Origin: Sinohyriopsis cumingii | Lineage: Eukaryota; Mollusca; Bivalvia; Unionida; Unionidae | Direction: 5' to 3' | Assembly (NCBI GenBank): GCA_028554795.2 | Contig: CM068831.1 | Location: forward strand, 58,837,180-58,901,179 | Length of the DNA stretch: 64,000 bases | In this document: positions 60,043 to 64,000 of the stretch, piece by piece | Numbering within the stretch: the stretch's first letter is position 1 | Layout of the letters: every line of letters starts with the position of its first letter | Notes under the pieces: model-generated | What the model saw: the letters and a program-made list of their open reading frames with translations, nothing else | What the model was told of the DNA's origin: nothing | Databases searched by the model: none | Made by a program: the position numbers and the translations under genes

Positions 60043-60474
60043 CTATAATGACATACTGCTTTTCAATTATAGATGGAATGAAACATATGCTGCAAGCCGC
60101 AAGCATCCTTCAAAAGCCAAGTAAGATCTGAACTGGCATTTACATTATTTTTCTATATGTGATTATTAGTAAAAATGCCAAAAACCAAAACTATCTGAAA
60201 GAAACTAAACCTTACAATTACAATCCTAACAGATTAAGATTGTGACCTGCTAAAACTACAAGCAAACTAACATTAATGAAACTCTGCTTGTGAGCAGTGC
60301 AGTCTTTAAAGGAATGATCTGTATTAAATTTTTTACAGATGAAGTCAGAATTGTATTTTTTCAAGGTGATAAATATAAAGGTAACAAAAAAGATAACTTT
60401 TAACGAAAATCATATGGTATTTGTGCAGATTCAATTTTTAAGATAAAATATTTTCTAAGACACTTGGCACATAA

Positions 60475-61330
60475 AGAGGGGGCATATGATCATTAATTAT
60501 ATGGTCCCCACATACTGACAGAGGTTCCATTTGACCATTAATTATATGGTCCCCATATAGAGAGGTTCCATTTGACCATTAATTATATGGTCCCCCTATA
60601 CTGACAGAGGTTCCATTTGACCATTAATTATATGGTCCCCACATAGAGAGGTTCCATTTGACCATTAACTATATTGTCCCCACATAGAGAGGTTCCATTT
60701 GACCATTAATTATATGATCCCAACATACTGACAGAGGTTTCATTTGACCATTAATTATATGGTCCCCACACAGAGAGGTTCCACTTGACCATTAATTGTA
60801 TGGTTTCCACATACAAAGGTTCCATTTGACCATTAATTATATGGACCCCACATAGAGAGGTTCTATTTGACCATTAATTATATGGTTCCCACATACAAAG
60901 GTTCCATTTGACCATTAATTATATGGACCCCACATACAGAGGTTCAATATGACCATCAATTATATGGTCCAGATAGAGGTTCCATTTGACAATTAATTAT
61001 ATGGTCCCCACATACAGACAGAGGTTACATTTCACCGTTAGTTAAGTCGGTGTACAGATAGCGGTTGTCATTTGATCATTAATTATATGGTCCCCATATA
61101 CAAAGGTTCCATTTGACCATTAATTATATACAAACCCAGCATAGAGAGAGGTTACATTTGAAAATTAATGTTATGTTCCCAGCATAGAGAAGAAGGTTCT
61201 ATTTCATCATTAATTATAAGATATCAGTGTACAGATAGTGGTTCCATTTGGCCAGTAATTATATGGGCCCAGCATAGAGACAGAGGTTCCATTAGACCAC
61301 TAATTATTGGGTACCAGAGTACATAGCTAG
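60475..61330. repeat. 41/47-bp minisatellite, about 19 copies
   Basis: The unit holds GGTTCCATTTGACCATTAAT, TATATGGTCCCCACATA and either GAGA or CTGACAGA. The left half is fairly uniform, and the units decay progressively towards 61330. It lies in the intron between the first two visible exons. Confidence 0.95.
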
Positions 61331-61605
61331 TTGACATCATCCATCAATATATTGCTCCCACACTATCAGTTTTAACTGTTAAACCCATTTAAAACAAGCT
61401 CAGATTTCATGAGTTTTCGGACACTATGAAGGAAAGATTTAAGTCCATTTGAACTGGAAACTACTGAAGTTGCATTACCGCCTAAGAATGACATTTCACA
61501 AAACTTCCGAAAAATGAGCAACTTTTTCATGTCCTATAAAATTCTGGGCAAGCAACTGCAAATTACACTTGCTCAGCAAAACTGTCCATTTGTCCTGCAG
61601 GAAAA

Positions 61606-61980
61606 ATGGAGTTTTCAAACCCTGGTCGATATTTCAATTATACTACTGCTTGTAATCCATGTTTCAACAAATTTCTCATGCAAGAAACTAATTTCTGGAT
61701 CCCAAAGCAGGTTGATAATCCAAATGATTACATGATCTTGTCTGTCTTTGCGAATATTCTGGCAATAATATGCACCTTCTCCTACACCATTCATGACACA
61801 GACCTTAAACACGGGAATATGACTGGGGACTGGTCTATAGATATGAAGAAAGGTTTTGGAATTTTGATCTCTGTGGGGCAAAGCTTGGGGGGTCATGGAC
61901 ACTTTTGCATGCAAAGAAAAAAAGGAGGGAGTATAAGGATAGCTGGGGAAATCACGTGCATACACAGCAGATACTTATAG
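61606..61980 (+). other. Unrecognised 124-codon open frame
   Basis: One of the longest open frames outside the arrays (starts MEFSNPGRYFNYTTACNPCF), but the minus strand is open over almost the same bases (61615-61965). No motif, no splice context and no codon pattern speak for coding. It could be a decayed mobile-element fragment. Confidence 0.15.
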
Positions 61981-62041
61981 ATTCAAATGGGTCCTAGCAT
62001 TTTCCTTTAACTATATCTTAAAGCTGTATTTGAGTACCAAC

Positions 62042-62230
62042 CCTTGGAGTTTCTTCCCCAAAGAACACGTTATCCTCCTTTGAGCTGGAGTTGCTGGAGG
62101 ATTTAGAACCATCTGTTGACTTCACCGCATTCTGCTGATTATATATTTCCTCCCGCCTTTGAGGCAATCCCTGACTCTCTGCTGCCCTCGGAGGAGCTGG
62201 CAAGGGACGTGGGATCTCTACTGGCTTTGG
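62042..62230 (-). CDS. Most upstream visible exon, proline/serine-rich
   Basis: Acceptor CTATTTTAAG and donor AGG|GTTGGT (a weak donor). The 63-codon block encodes PKPVEIPRPLPAPPRAAESQ, then GLPQRREEIYNQQ, then a serine-rich run and NVFFGEETPR. Its GC content is well above the surrounding intron. A proline-rich SH3-ligand-like start and a serine-rich end suggest a disordered linker. An alternative donor 7 bases on (G|GTACTC) would leave one base, which does not fit either following exon. Confidence 0.85.
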
Positions 62231-62454
62231 CTTAAAATAGAAAAGATATCTTTACAATATGCATATTTAGGCTGTAAATGTCTTTTACATTTGTAAATGC
62301 TGCTAGGATTTAAATTTTTAAAGATACATTTTTTAAATATGTCAATAAAAAACCAAATATACAAAATGAGCAAACCAAAACTTTTAATTGCAAAGCTTTA
62401 TTTTTTGAGGAATTTATGTCAAATGTTCGATGGTCCAACACTCACAATTTATAT

Positions 62455-63290
62455 ACTACTTATGTAAATGCCATATGGTCATATGGATATACTAGTGTGA
62501 CATGTACACCAAGTGTCATAGAGATATACTAGTGTGATATGTATACCAAGTGTCATTGGGATATACTAGTGTGATATGTACACCAAGTATCATAGGGATA
62601 TACTAGTATGATATTTACACCAAGTGTCATAGGGATATACTAGTGTGATATGTATATCAAGTGTCACTGGGATATACTAGTGTGATACGTATACCAAGTG
62701 TCACTGGGATATACTAGTGTGACATGTATACCAAGTGTCATTTGGATGTACAAGCGTGATATGTATAGCAAGTGTCACTGGGATATACTAGTGTGACATG
62801 TATACCAAGCATCACATGGATATACTAGTGTGATATGTATACAATGTGTCATAGGGATATACTAGCATGATATGTATACCAGGTGTTATTGAGATTACAT
62901 AAGTATTTTGTACACCCTGTGTCATATGGATATACTAGTGCACCATGTAAACCAAGTGTCACTGGGATATACTAGTGCACCATGTAAACCAAGTGTCACA
63001 GGGATATACTAGTGTGACATGTATACCAAGTGTCATAGGGATATACTAGCGTGACATGCATAACAAGTCTCATATGGTTAAATTAATGTGACATGCATAC
63101 CAAGTGTCATAGGGATAAACTAATGTGACATGATTACCAAGCGTTGTAGGGATATACTAGTGTGACATATATACCAAGTGTCATAGGGATACAACAGTGT
63201 GACACTTATACCAAGTATCATGGGGATGCACTAGTGTGACATGTATACCAAGTTTTGTTGGGATAGCTGTAACCTGTGTACCAAAAGTTA
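62455..63290. repeat. 37-bp minisatellite, about 22 copies
   Basis: The unit is GGGATATACTAGTGTGATAT then GTATACCAAGTGTCATA. It contains ACTAGT and GTATAC restriction-type palindromes. It lies 225 bp upstream of the first visible exon of the minus-strand gene, so in an intron if the gene continues to the right. Confidence 0.95.
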
Positions 63291-63678
63291 TAGAGATATA
63301 ATGAATAGTTTTGAAGTTTTGCTCTTGAATCAAAAGTGTGAATGAGAGCTGGATGATTGAACAGATTCAAGGGGGGAAAAAACATGCACACAATAAAGAA
63401 CTGCTGACACACAAACCAAAAAGCACTAGTGACACACATATTTTGAAATGAGAACAAATATTAATGATAGCATGTATTAGCCCACTTGACTACTGGCCTT
63501 CAGTATACGGTAGCCCAAATCAAGTATTTTGGTAGCCTCTGAGCACTGAGTACATGGTTTGAAGGATTATGTTCTTTATAAATATTGCTGGTTTGGGGGG
63601 GGGGATTTTGTTGGGGGGTTTTCAGGTAAATGCACTGAAAATGTCAGATACAGTCAATAATATTTCATTATGAACTGC

Positions 63679-63919
63679 TGTTATTATTTTGGGTATAACG
63701 TCAGTTTTCTGCACATGATAGGCTATACACAGCTGCCAGTATAACAAGAGGAGACAGAACCTGGCAAAACCCCAGGAAGAACCGCTGACCCACTAGAAGC
63801 TACTGGCATGTTTTCTCACAGACCCACATTGGTTAAGCTGAAGACTCAGAACCAGACCGAGGTGGGATGGCAGCATTAGTTAAAGGCAAGTGCTTTAAAC
63901 CATCTGGACTCCACAGTCC
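63679..63919 (-). mobile_element. SINE family A, copy 7, old
   Basis: The whole length can be followed (ACATGATAGGCTATACACAG, GAAGAACCGCTGACCCACTA, ATGTTTTCTCACAGACCCAC), but with many changes and no recognisable target duplication. Confidence 0.8.
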
Positions 63920-64000
63920 TACCAAGAAGGTTTGTAAAGTTTCCTTCATTGCATACAGATTTTCAGTTAGCAAATCAGACGGCTATGATACAAAAGCTTG

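Larger units (their letters stand above)
29199..62230 (-). other. Host gene, visible 3' portion (nine exon-like blocks)
   Basis: Exon-like blocks on the minus strand, in gene order: 62042-62230, 59928-60042, 58163-58220, 55990-56072, 52689-52831, 34732-34880, 33750-33807, 31670-31751, 29199-29306. All have AG before and GT after. From the second block on, the reading frame passes through every junction in matching phase (0, 1, 0, 2, 1, 2, 0) to a stop. Only the first-to-second junction does not match, so a short exon may be missing there. Together about 325 residues: a proline- and serine-rich linker, a basic SARERRRKK patch, an acidic serine stretch and a helical C-terminus. The tail pattern (YEVLKEAYDIL..EEDE..LMGKEKFDLYAGRI) resembles the end of NEK1/4/5-type kinases. 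That assignment is inference; the kinase domain is not in the window. Confidence 0.85.

Overview
This is a eukaryotic, AT-rich, repeat-dominated window. It has introns with GT..AG borders, tRNA-derived SINEs, a fragment of a LINE and many minisatellites. From memory of similar repeats I think of a mollusc, probably a bivalve, but nothing in the window proves this.

Protein-coding content: one host gene is clear. On the minus strand, nine exon-like blocks between 62230 and 29199 read towards the window start and end in a stop. Eight of them (60042 to 29199) have splice phases that agree at every junction. The C-terminal tail resembles, by pattern only, the tails of NEK1/NEK4/NEK5-type NIMA-related kinases. 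The kinase domain would lie beyond the right edge. A single 17.8-kb intron (34881-52688) and the other introns hold most of the repeats in the right half. Two plus-strand exon-like blocks (34062-34232 and 54824-54966) are open and have good splice signals, but I do not recognise them.

Layout: 1-1600, 5' part of an APE-type LINE on the minus strand, internally deleted and cut by the window edge; 3255-5410, three successive minisatellites; 6425-6817, a MITE-like element; 7886-12874, a 5-kb inverted-repeat (foldback) element with arms of about 1.7 kb, internal units of about 375 bp, and a SINE in the left arm only; 13650-13720, an (AT)n tract; 14070-16180, a 54-bp minisatellite of about 39 copies; 16.2-29.2 kb, noncoding sequence with four minisatellites and SINEs; 29.2-62.2 kb, the host gene; 62.4-64 kb, a 37-bp minisatellite and a SINE.

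Repeats: about twenty-five different tandem arrays (hand estimate about 12-13 kb, a fifth of the window), seven copies of one tRNA-derived SINE, three copies of a second, and five copies of a compound-palindrome MITE. Target-site duplications and one nested insertion give a partial order of events. Long open frames in the arrays are by-products of unit lengths divisible by three and are not genes. I saw no CRISPR, operon, true tRNA, rRNA or virus-derived element. The most unusual objects are the 5-kb foldback element, the compound-palindrome MITE family, and an 18-bp array that appears to have grown out of one segment of an older 145-bp repeat.
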